A stretch of 36,708 bases of DNA from an uncultured Acidimicrobiales bacterium (GTDB lineage Bacteria > Actinomycetota > Acidimicrobiia > Acidimicrobiales > SZUA-35): assembly GCA_937976305.1 (NCBI GenBank), contig CALJSB010000155.1:1-36708 (forward strand), read 5' to 3'. A program made the translations under genes and the position numbers. Position 1 is the stretch's first letter. Each line of letters starts with the position of its first letter. The notes beneath the pieces were generated by a model. That model saw only the letters and a list, made by a program, of their open reading frames with translations, did not search any database and had not been told where the DNA came from. Shown here piece after piece: positions 1-6,860 of this stretch.

Positions 1-1
1 C

Positions 2-502
2 GATGCATCGGTCTGTTACAACCCCGACAATCTCACGTATCCGTTCGGTGCCTACATCTGCGTCGTCGACGTCGACCCCGGCACCGCCGAGGTGAAGGTT
101 CGCCGATTCGTTGCGGTTGACGACTGCGGCACGCAGATCAACCCGATGATCATCGAGGGCCAGGTCCACGGTGGCCTCGCCGACGGTGTCGGCATGGCGC
201 TCATGGAGATGATCAGCTTCGACGAGGACGGCAACTGCCTGAACTCGACGTTGATGGACTACCTCATCCCAACGGCGATGGAAGTGCCAGATTGGGAGAC
301 CGGCCACACGGTCACCCCGTCGCCCCACCACCCCATCGGGGCCAAGGGCATTGGTGAGTCGGCCACGGTCGGATCGCCGCCGGCCGTCGTCAACGCCGTT
401 GTTGATGCGCTCAAGCCGTTCGGGATTCGTCACGCCGACATGCCACTCACACCTTCACGGGTGTGGGAGGCCATGCAGGGCAACCACACGCCGCCGATCT
501 GA
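2..502 (+). CDS. coxL: Aerobic CO dehydrogenase large subunit, C-terminal part (cut by window edge)
   Basis: The frame is open from the window edge and gives the last 166 residues of a molybdenum hydroxylase large subunit. It contains GQVHGGLADGVG and GAKGIGES, the conserved loops around the molybdopterin cofactor; the Glu of GIGES corresponds to the active-site Glu of the xanthine oxidase/CoxL family. The C-terminal MPLTPSRVWEAM is typical of CoxL. The enzyme oxidises CO to CO2 as part of a CoxMSL complex on the cytoplasmic face. The AYxCSFR loop that separates form I from other CoxL-like proteins lies upstream and is not visible. The downstream coxD and coxE genes favour genuine CO dehydrogenase. 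The next gene starts 16 nt after the stop, so this is an operon. Confidence 0.9.
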   Translation, partial: DASVCYNPDNLTYPFGAYICVVDVDPGTAEVKVRRFVAVDDCGTQINPMIIEGQVHGGLADGVGMALMEMISFDEDGNCLNSTLMDYLIPTAMEVPDWETGHTVTPSPHHPIGAKGIGESATVGSPPAVVNAVVDALKPFGIRHADMPLTPSRVWEAMQGNHTPPI

Positions 503-518
503 TAGGTAGCGTTTTCTC

Positions 519-1421
519 ATGACTGCTCAGAGTCGTCGCGTGGCAGCGCGGATCAGCGAACTCATCGACCAACGCCGCCCCTTCGTGCAGGCCACCGTGG
601 TTCGGGCCCAGTGCCCAACCTCGGCCCGGCCTGGCGATGCGGCGGTGGTGTTCGCTGACGGATCCATCGAAGGGTTCGTCGGCGGCCAGTGCGCCGAGGG
701 TTCCGTCCGCGTCGCGGCACTCGATGCGCTCGAACAGGGCGAGTCGGTGTTGCTGCGGGTGCTGCCCGAAGACTCTGAGGCGTTCCCGCCCAGCCCCGGC
801 GCCATCTCGGTCGTGAACCCGTGCCTGTCGGGTGGGGCACTCGAGATCTATCTCGAGCCGAAGCTGCCGGCGCCCGAACTCGTCGTGGTGGGGCGGACTC
901 CCATTGCTGATGCGTTGGTCGACTTCGGCCAACACCTCGGGTTTGCCATGACGGCCGACCCCGAGGCTGACATCGATCCTGTCACTGCGACGGCCGTGCT
1001 GGTGGCGAGTCATGGTCGGGGTGAAGAAGAGACGATTCGGCGAGCCCTCGATGCCGGCGTGGGTTTCATTGGCCTGGTGGCCAGCACAACCCGCGGTGCC
1101 GCGGTTGTCGAGAGCCTCGACCTGAACGACGACGAACGTCGTGTGGTGCACAGCCCGGTTGGGTTTCACATCGGGGCCAAGACGGCTGAAGAGATTGCGC
1201 TGTCGATCCTCGCTGAGGTGGTGCGGTCGGTTCGCCTCGACGGGCTGGTTGCCCCCAAGCCGGCCAACGACGAGGTAGAGGCAAAACCAATCGAGGCGAT
1301 CGATCCGATTTGTGGCATGACGGTGGTCGTGCAGCGCGACACGCCGCATCTGCGCCACGACGGTGTCGACTACTGGTACTGCAATCCAGGCTGCCGGTCC
1401 CGCCACCAAGGCGAACTGTGA
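519..1421 (+). CDS. XdhC/CoxF-family Mo-enzyme maturation protein with C-terminal YHS-like domain
   Basis: This 300-residue protein resembles the XdhC/CoxI/CoxF family, which binds and delivers the molybdenum cofactor to hydroxylases such as CoxL. The N-terminal region has the family pattern DGSIEGFVGGQCAEG, and a Rossmann-like middle part carries ELVVVGRTPIADAL. The last ~35 residues (DPICGMTV, then YWYCNPGCR) look like a YHS metal-binding domain with paired cysteines. Among Cox proteins this domain order recalls CoxF, but the gene order here (before coxD) differs from the Oligotropha cluster, so I give no symbol. ATG 519 lies 16 nt after coxL. The stop overlaps the coxD GTG by 4 nt, indicating translational coupling. 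Confidence 0.85.
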   Translation: MTAQSRRVAARISELIDQRRPFVQATVVRAQCPTSARPGDAAVVFADGSIEGFVGGQCAEGSVRVAALDALEQGESVLLRVLPEDSEAFPPSPGAISVVNPCLSGGALEIYLEPKLPAPELVVVGRTPIADALVDFGQHLGFAMTADPEADIDPVTATAVLVASHGRGEEETIRRALDAGVGFIGLVASTTRGAAVVESLDLNDDERRVVHSPVGFHIGAKTAEEIALSILAEVVRSVRLDGLVAPKPANDEVEAKPIEAIDPICGMTVVVQRDTPHLRHDGVDYWYCNPGCRSRHQGEL

Positions 1422-2308
1422 ATCCAGCCGGTCTGGGGCTCGACGAGCTGAAACGGTCGCTCGACAAAGTCGACTACTTGGTTGACGAGGGCCTTGCCAT
1501 GGCGTTGTTCCTGGCCCAGTCGTTGGGTCAGCCGTTGCTGCTCGAGGGCGAACCAGGTGTGGGCAAGACCACGGCCGCTAAGGCACTGGCCGAAGCCATC
1601 GACACCCCATTGATTCGGCTCCAGTGCTACGAGGGCATCTCTGCGTCTGAGGCGCTGTACGAGTGGAACTATCCCCGCCAGCTGCTCGCCATTCGAGCTG
1701 CCGAGGCTTCATCGTCCGCCATGGACGATGCCGACCTGTTCGCGTCCGACTATCTGCTCGACCGACCGTTGTTGAAAGCGATCCGCCACGATGGGCCTCG
1801 TCCGCCCGTCTTGCTCATCGACGAGGTCGACCGGGCTGACGACGAGTTCGAGGCATTGCTCTTCGAGTTTCTCGGCGAAGCATCGGTGACGGTCCCAGAG
1901 CTCGGCACATTCACCGCCGAGCGCAAGCCGATCGTTGTGCTCACCTCGAACCGCAGTCGTGAGTTGCACGACGCCCTCAAGCGACGCTGCTTTTATCACT
2001 GGATCGAGTTTCCCGAACTCGCAACGGCCACCGAGATCATCAGGCGGCGAGTGCCGTCGAGCAACACGGCGCTCGTCGACGCCGCGACCGGCTTCGTCAC
2101 GAACGCTCGCGATCTCGATCTCGACAAGTCGCCCGGCCTGGCTGAAGCCATCGACTGGGTCGCTGCGCTTCATGCGCTCGGTGTGTCTGAGCTCGACCGC
2201 GGGCTCGTTGGGGCGACACTCGGCTCGATCGTGAAGACCCCCGATGATCGCGAGACCGTGCTTGCGGCGCTCGATGACGGGAGCATCGGCGTCGCTGAAG
2301 GCACATGA
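1418..2308 (+). CDS. coxD: CoxD, MoxR-type AAA+ ATPase for CO dehydrogenase maturation
   Basis: This 296-residue MoxR-family AAA+ ATPase has Walker A GEPGVGKT (residues 44-51) and Walker B LLIDEVD (around residue 135), followed by LTSNRSRELHDALKRRC, a sensor-1/arginine-finger region typical of CoxD. In Oligotropha, CoxD is needed to build the Cu-S-Mo centre of CO dehydrogenase. I chose GTG 1418 because it overlaps the preceding stop as GTGA and begins just before the conserved N-terminus; an in-frame ATG at 1310 would add 36 residues translated inside the previous gene. The stop overlaps the coxE start as ATGA. Confidence 0.9.
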   Translation: MNPAGLGLDELKRSLDKVDYLVDEGLAMALFLAQSLGQPLLLEGEPGVGKTTAAKALAEAIDTPLIRLQCYEGISASEALYEWNYPRQLLAIRAAEASSSAMDDADLFASDYLLDRPLLKAIRHDGPRPPVLLIDEVDRADDEFEALLFEFLGEASVTVPELGTFTAERKPIVVLTSNRSRELHDALKRRCFYHWIEFPELATATEIIRRRVPSSNTALVDAATGFVTNARDLDLDKSPGLAEAIDWVAALHALGVSELDRGLVGATLGSIVKTPDDRETVLAALDDGSIGVAEGT

Positions 2309-3525
2309 CCAACGACTCCTCGCGGCGGGGCATGTTTGCCGGCACCGACCAGGCGCTGTTTGTTGCGGTCTTCACCCGCAAGCTCCGCTCAGCCGGCCTC
2401 GAGATTCCGCTCAGTGCAACGCGCCGCAGCGCAGCTGCGCTCGAACTGATCGGCCCGCGGATCCACCTCTCTGATCTCTACTGGGCGCTACGCATCTCGC
2501 TGGTCGAGCGCCGAGAAGATCTTGCGTTGTTTGATCGAGTGTTTGATGCGGTCTTCAGCTCAGAGTTCACCCCGAGGGGTGAGAACAAACGGCCAAGCGG
2601 CGCGTCAGGGTCCGGCGACACCGAACAGAAACTCCGAGTCGAAACGAACGCCAGCGTGATCACGGGCGCGGGTCTGGCGTGGTCATCGATGCCGTCCGTC
2701 GTTGAGGATGAAGGAGATGATGACGGTGATGAGGAAGACGACGACGAGACATTGCTGCCCGAACTGAGGCCGTCGGCGGAGAACCCACTCGTTGATCGCC
2801 CGTTCGACCTGCTCGACGAAGCCGAACTGATCGAGGCCGGACAGCGCCTCGAGAGCGCGATGCAGCAATGGCCAACGCGTCGAAGCCGTCGTCGTCAGCC
2901 CTGGTCGTCCGGATCGAGTCTTGATCTCCGAACCACACTGCGCCGATCGATGCGAACCGGGGGAGAGCCGGTGAGCTTTGCAACGACTCGACCTCGGCAT
3001 CGCCTGAGACGGGTGGTTGTCCTCGTCGATGTCAGCGGATCGATGGAGAGCTTCGCTCGCTCCTACCTTCACCTCACCCGAGCGCTCACCGTTGCCGGTC
3101 GAGCCGAGGTGTTCGCCTTCGGCACCGAGCTCACACGGATCACGCCTGCGCTCAAACATCGGTCGCCGGTTGAGGCGATCGATCTCGCGACCGCGGAAGT
3201 GGTCGACCGATTCGGGGGCACCCGCATCGCCCACAACGTGTCTGCCTTTTTGCGGCATCCTCGATGGTCGGGCTTGGCTCGGGGTGCGATCGTTGTCATC
3301 GCAAGCGATGGATGGGATGCCGACAACCCTGACGACCTCGCTGCCGCCATGACCAGGTTGAAGCGCCTGGCTCATCGCGTCGTGTGGGTCAACCCGAGAA
3401 TGGCAGCGGCAGAGTTCGAACCGCGGGCCGGAGCGTTTGCCGCAGCCATGCCTCATTGCGACGCTGTCGTTTCAGGTCATTCCGTCGCCGCCATCGACGA
3501 TCTCGTGAGTGCCATCGTCGCCTGA
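2305..3525 (+). CDS. coxE: CoxE, von Willebrand factor A domain protein
   Basis: This 406-residue protein pairs with MoxR-type CoxD. The C-terminal half is a VWA domain with the MIDAS motif D242-x-S244-x-S246 (VDVSGSMES), followed by the family's FAFGTELTRIT and GGTRIAHN stretches. The middle (about residues 135-150) is strongly acidic (runs of Asp/Glu), then an Arg-rich stretch follows; this charge pattern is a common linker in CoxE proteins. CoxD/CoxE act as a chaperone pair on CO dehydrogenase. It starts inside the coxD stop (ATGA) and is the last cox gene here; a new promoter follows at 3569. Confidence 0.9.
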   Translation: MTNDSSRRGMFAGTDQALFVAVFTRKLRSAGLEIPLSATRRSAAALELIGPRIHLSDLYWALRISLVERREDLALFDRVFDAVFSSEFTPRGENKRPSGASGSGDTEQKLRVETNASVITGAGLAWSSMPSVVEDEGDDDGDEEDDDETLLPELRPSAENPLVDRPFDLLDEAELIEAGQRLESAMQQWPTRRSRRRQPWSSGSSLDLRTTLRRSMRTGGEPVSFATTRPRHRLRRVVVLVDVSGSMESFARSYLHLTRALTVAGRAEVFAFGTELTRITPALKHRSPVEAIDLATAEVVDRFGGTRIAHNVSAFLRHPRWSGLARGAIVVIASDGWDADNPDDLAAAMTRLKRLAHRVVWVNPRMAAAEFEPRAGAFAAAMPHCDAVVSGHSVAAIDDLVSAIVA

Positions 3526-3568
3526 ATTGCCCCCGGGGACCATCACCGTTTGGTCATCCTGGGACGCC

Positions 3569-3574
3569 TACGTT
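3569..3574 (+). promoter_or_regulatory. Candidate leaderless -10 box for the 3.6-8.3 kb operon
   Basis: TACGTT ends 7 nt before ATG 3582, the spacing expected when transcription starts at or next to the start codon. A G-run abuts the ATG, too close to act as a Shine-Dalgarno. No convincing -35 box is visible. Confidence 0.45.
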
Positions 3575-3581
3575 TGGGGGG

Positions 3582-4325
3582 ATGCGGACAAGGGCAGTTG
3601 CCTGCTTTCTGACTGCGTGTTTGGCGTTTGTGGGCGCCGTCTCTTCGGGAACCACAGCAGCTGGCGCGCAAGGTTCTGATCTCTCTTCGGTGACGGGTTC
3701 GGCGAACGCACAATGGATTGCGTACGCCTACGAAGACCTGCTTGGCCGCGAGGCCGACGCCGCCGGGCTCGACTTCTGGCTCGGCCGACTTGCCGGGGGC
3801 GGAGACCGCGCCCGGCTCGAGGTTGCTCGCCAGTTCGTCTACAGCACCGAAGGTTCCTCCGGGGAGGTCGAGCGAGGCTTCAACACGGTGCTCGGCCGTG
3901 CGCCCGATGCAGGCGGCGCCCAATTCTGGACCAGCTTCCTCATCTCGAATCCGGTCGTGACCCTGCGGGCTGCTTTGTATTCGAGCCCCGAGGTGTTCAA
4001 CAGAGCGGGCGGCATCGATCCGTGGATTCAGCTCGTCTACGCCGACCTGCTCGGCCGTGCCCCCGAAGCCGAGGGCGCAGCGTTCTGGCGAGGCCAGCTC
4101 GCGGCTGGTGTCAATCGCTATGTGCTGGTCGACTTTGTCTATACGAGCGACGAGGCCCTCGGGAACCGAGTCAACGGTTACTACGCAGAGATCCTGGGCC
4201 GTGCGGCGACACCGGCAGAACGGGCCGAAGGCATCGCCCTCATCCGGGCGTCGGATGAACGCGAGCTACGAGTGCAGCTGATTGCGTCTGACGAAAAGTT
4301 TGAGCAATTCTTGGGTGCGAACTGA
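3582..4325 (+). CDS. Exported DUF4214-repeat protein
   Basis: The 247-residue product begins with a Sec-type signal peptide (MRTRAVACFLTACLAFVG, ending near AAGAQG). It then has about three copies of the DUF4214-like unit: YEDLLGREADAAGLDFW (first), FNTVLGRAPDAGGAQFW (second) and YADLLGRAPEAEGAAFW (third), with a weaker fourth YAEILGRAATPAERAEG. DUF4214 domains occur in secreted or S-layer-associated proteins; their role is unknown. I set the start at ATG 3582 because it follows a -10-like box and begins the signal peptide; longer in-frame starts would run back into coxE. It is the first gene of a five-gene overlapping operon and shares TGATG with the next gene, suggesting a surface function for the whole set. 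Confidence 0.8.
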   Translation: MRTRAVACFLTACLAFVGAVSSGTTAAGAQGSDLSSVTGSANAQWIAYAYEDLLGREADAAGLDFWLGRLAGGGDRARLEVARQFVYSTEGSSGEVERGFNTVLGRAPDAGGAQFWTSFLISNPVVTLRAALYSSPEVFNRAGGIDPWIQLVYADLLGRAPEAEGAAFWRGQLAAGVNRYVLVDFVYTSDEALGNRVNGYYAEILGRAATPAERAEGIALIRASDERELRVQLIASDEKFEQFLGAN

Positions 4326-4876
4326 TGGGCGCCGTCGGGTTCGTGTCGGCCCTGCTGTTGGCCGTTGTATTTGTGTGGGCGGCCGGGGCCAAGGTGACCG
4401 ATCGACGCAACGTTCTCAGCGACTTCGCAACGATGGGTCTCCCCGCACCGGCAGTAGCTCTCGTTGCGGTGGTCGGCGCCGAGTTGGCGACGGCCGGCCT
4501 GCTGGTTGTCCGGCCTCGGTGGGGCGCGGTGATGTCGATCGTTCTGCTGGCGGTGTTCACAATGGCGTTGCTTCGACTCATGGCCAGCGGTCGTGAAGTC
4601 CGATGTGGTTGCTTCGGAGCCAACCATCGCGAGCCGATTTCTATGGTCGAGGTTGTTCGCAACCTGGCGCTGGTCTGTCTTGCGGCTCTCGCCCTCGGAG
4701 CCGAGCGCGGCGCCCCGATCGAGGTCCCGACCGTCATGATCGTGAGCCTCACAGCACTGTGTCTGCTCCTTGGTCTCAACCTTGTCGCTCTGGCCCAAAA
4801 GAGCGGCGCCCTGTTTCGAATCGAACTTGCTGGTGAGCTGAGTGATGCCGCCGGCTCCGGAGGTGATGCGCCATGA
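4325..4876 (+). CDS. MauE/DoxX-like membrane protein
   Basis: This 183-residue protein with four predicted membrane helices resembles MauE, a member of the DoxX-like superfamily required, with MauD, for folding of the disulfide-rich methylamine dehydrogenase light chain. The signature REVRCGCFGA (C94, C96) sits between helices 3 and 4, as in MauE-like proteins, and is presumably redox-active. It follows the DUF4214 gene with a 1-nt TGATG overlap and overlaps the thioredoxin-like gene by ATGA. No methylamine dehydrogenase heavy chain gene is nearby, so its client is more likely the cysteine-rich protein at 5430. Confidence 0.8.
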   Translation: MGAVGFVSALLLAVVFVWAAGAKVTDRRNVLSDFATMGLPAPAVALVAVVGAELATAGLLVVRPRWGAVMSIVLLAVFTMALLRLMASGREVRCGCFGANHREPISMVEVVRNLALVCLAALALGAERGAPIEVPTVMIVSLTALCLLLGLNLVALAQKSGALFRIELAGELSDAAGSGGDAP

Positions 4877-5433
4877 GTGGTGGCGTGTGGATCGTGTCCT
4901 ATGTCTTGCTGTGGGTGGCCGTCGTGGTGCTCGGCCTCACCGTTGTTGTGTTGTTGCGTCAGATCGGCTTGCTCCACACTCGCATCGCGCCGATGGGTGT
5001 GAACTTCGCCGGTGAGGGGCCCGAGCTCGATCAGCCAGCTCCACCACTTCCGCAGGTCGACTACGACCGGGCCGAGGTCACCGTGGTCGCCTTCACGTCG
5101 CCAACGTGTGAGCTGTGCGCTGCCTTGGTCCCCGGTCTCGAGCGCATCGAGGGCAGCTACGACGAGGTTCGTCTCGAGACCATCTCGTCCGAGGGTGGTC
5201 AGCGTGTGTTTGGTGCATTCTCGGTGCGGTCGACGCCGTATCTCGTCGCGGTTGATCGGCAGGGTGTTGTTCGCAGCCGTGGTGTCGCGAACTCGGTCGA
5301 TCAGGCCGAGGAAATGCTCGCTGAGGTCCTTGCCGGACCACCGATTGTCCCGGGGGTGGGCGTGATCGATCTCGACGCCCTCGATGCCGACCCAGCTCGA
5401 AAGCGTTCGAGCCATTCGGGGGAGAGAACATGA
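4873..5433 (+). CDS. MauD-like membrane-anchored thioredoxin-fold protein
   Basis: The 186-residue product has an N-terminal membrane anchor (about residues 6-29) and the MauD-type sequence LLRQIGLLHTRIAPMG just after it. An extracytoplasmic thioredoxin-like domain follows. The active site is C79-E-L-C82 (TSPTCELCAALVP) and the cis-proline loop is T121-P122 (RSTPYLVAV). MauD-type proteins form or shuffle disulfides in exported proteins. Position between the MauE-like gene and the 12-cysteine protein, with ATGA overlaps on both sides, supports a dedicated folding role. The C-terminal ~20 residues are basic and variable. Confidence 0.85.
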   Translation: MSGGVWIVSYVLLWVAVVVLGLTVVVLLRQIGLLHTRIAPMGVNFAGEGPELDQPAPPLPQVDYDRAEVTVVAFTSPTCELCAALVPGLERIEGSYDEVRLETISSEGGQRVFGAFSVRSTPYLVAVDRQGVVRSRGVANSVDQAEEMLAEVLAGPPIVPGVGVIDLDALDADPARKRSSHSGERT

Positions 5434-6860
5434 GTCGTGTCGATCGTGCTGGTGAGAGCCTCACTCGATGGAGCGCAACGCGGACAACCCGCCGATCGTT
5501 CATCCACCGGTTGGGGCAACTGGCGATGTTTGTTGCCGCCGGCCCGACCATCGCCGGTCTCCTCATTCGCAAAGCCGAGGCCCGCGTGTGCGGCCAAACC
5601 GGGGTGACACCGAAGTGCGACACGTTCGACTGCGAGGGCGTCGACGATGTGTGGGGATGGTGCTGGTACGCCAGTGATGGGTGCTGTCGCAACAACGGTC
5701 TCAAGAAGGTTTGTGACTGCTGCACCGTCAACTACCCGAACGTGCACGGTTACTGCCCGTCAGGAACCAACGTGCGCTGCATCGTCGAGAGCTGTGGCAA
5801 CGATCCCCGTCTGCTCACCGTTGCGCTCACCGGGCTCACGTGGCAAGCCGGTGCCGGATATGCAGGCACCGCCGCCGTGGCCGCCGAACCCCGCTCGCTG
5901 CGAGTCGTGGTGACAGCCGCAGATCAGGTGTGGGCCACGGCCATCGCTGCGCCACTTGCCGGTGCGCTTGGCAGCCCGCTGTTGCCGTTCGTCGATTCGG
6001 TCGCGACCGTCACTGGCGACTCGAATGCCGCCAACATCGAGGCCATCGCCAGGCTCGGGGCCGACACCGCCATGATCGTCGGCCCGGTTGCTCCGGCAAT
6101 TGTGAGCCAGCTCCAGGGCCTCGGTCTCACCACCGAGGTTGTCTCCGCCAGCGCCAACATCGGCACGCTCAGCCAAGAAGTGGCCCAGCGCATCATCGAG
6201 ATCAACGACATCAACCGCACGGTGAGCGTTGCCACAACCGGTCTGTCCGCCTCGGCGCTGCCGCTGGCCGCCAGCTTCGCATCGCTCAATGGCTATCCGC
6301 TGCTCGTCGGCGCAGCGGCGACCCAAGCGGTCGGCCTGCCGACCGTCTACATCGGGCCCGAGCCCGAAGAGGTCAACGTCGTCACCGCCGAGCGCACCAG
6401 GTCGACCGACCTCGCAGCGTTGTCGATCGAGCTCGCTGAGCTCGCAGCCGCAACGCCATTCGTGGATCCGTCGAAGGTCACGATTGCTCCGCTGGGCAGC
6501 GCCGACCTGCTGGGGTTGGTCAACACCCAAGCCCCGATCGTGTTGCACCCTCCGGGCTCGCTCGGCCCGGTGGCGGCATGGCTGCAGACTCACTCGCTTC
6601 GGTTCGGCGCCCTGTCTCAGGTGTTCTATGTCACCGGCCCCGGTGCCCTCGACACGCCCAGCTACTGGGAGCTCCAGGGCACGGTCAACGGGTTCCGAGT
6701 TGATCAACTCATGGGACGATCCGGCGACGGCCTCCCGGTGCGCCGTCAGCCGTTTGCTGAGCGACCGATCGGCATGGCCCGCATCGACGGTGCACTTGAG
6801 TGGGGGAGCGAGCCAACTCCCTCGTACTGGACCACCACGGCACAGACCTTTCGGCGATGA
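5430..6860 (+). CDS. Tat-exported Cys-rich protein: methylamine dehydrogenase light-chain-like domain fused to cell-wall-binding-repeat-like region
   Basis: This 476-residue protein starts with a Tat signal (TTRRSFIHRL, Arg 21-22, then a hydrophobic stretch). Residues 54-122 hold 12 cysteines (54, 63, 68, 78, 85, 86, 95, 97, 98, 109, 117, 122) in a pattern resembling methylamine dehydrogenase light chain (CDC, then CPxGT, then SC). The domain is shorter than the enzyme subunit. Where the light chain has its first tryptophylquinone Trp (SWVASC) this protein reads CIVESC, and the second Trp region is missing, so a quinone cofactor is unlikely. Residues ~135-420 look like cell-wall-binding repeat 2 (for example WATAIAAPLAGALGSPLL). 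It overlaps both neighbours by ATGA. I infer a wall-attached disulfide-rich surface protein. Confidence 0.75.
   Translation: MSRVDRAGESLTRWSATRTTRRSFIHRLGQLAMFVAAGPTIAGLLIRKAEARVCGQTGVTPKCDTFDCEGVDDVWGWCWYASDGCCRNNGLKKVCDCCTVNYPNVHGYCPSGTNVRCIVESCGNDPRLLTVALTGLTWQAGAGYAGTAAVAAEPRSLRVVVTAADQVWATAIAAPLAGALGSPLLPFVDSVATVTGDSNAANIEAIARLGADTAMIVGPVAPAIVSQLQGLGLTTEVVSASANIGTLSQEVAQRIIEINDINRTVSVATTGLSASALPLAASFASLNGYPLLVGAAATQAVGLPTVYIGPEPEEVNVVTAERTRSTDLAALSIELAELAAATPFVDPSKVTIAPLGSADLLGLVNTQAPIVLHPPGSLGPVAAWLQTHSLRFGALSQVFYVTGPGALDTPSYWELQGTVNGFRVDQLMGRSGDGLPVRRQPFAERPIGMARIDGALEWGSEPTPSYWTTTAQTFRR

Noticed and set aside
447-1409. Long minus-strand open frame opposite the XdhC-like gene
   Set aside because: Shadow of a GC-rich coding region; composition rich in Arg/His with no domain, and the plus strand has clear motifs.
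5430-6860. True methylamine dehydrogenase light chain
   Set aside because: The quinone-forming tryptophans are not present and no heavy chain gene is nearby.
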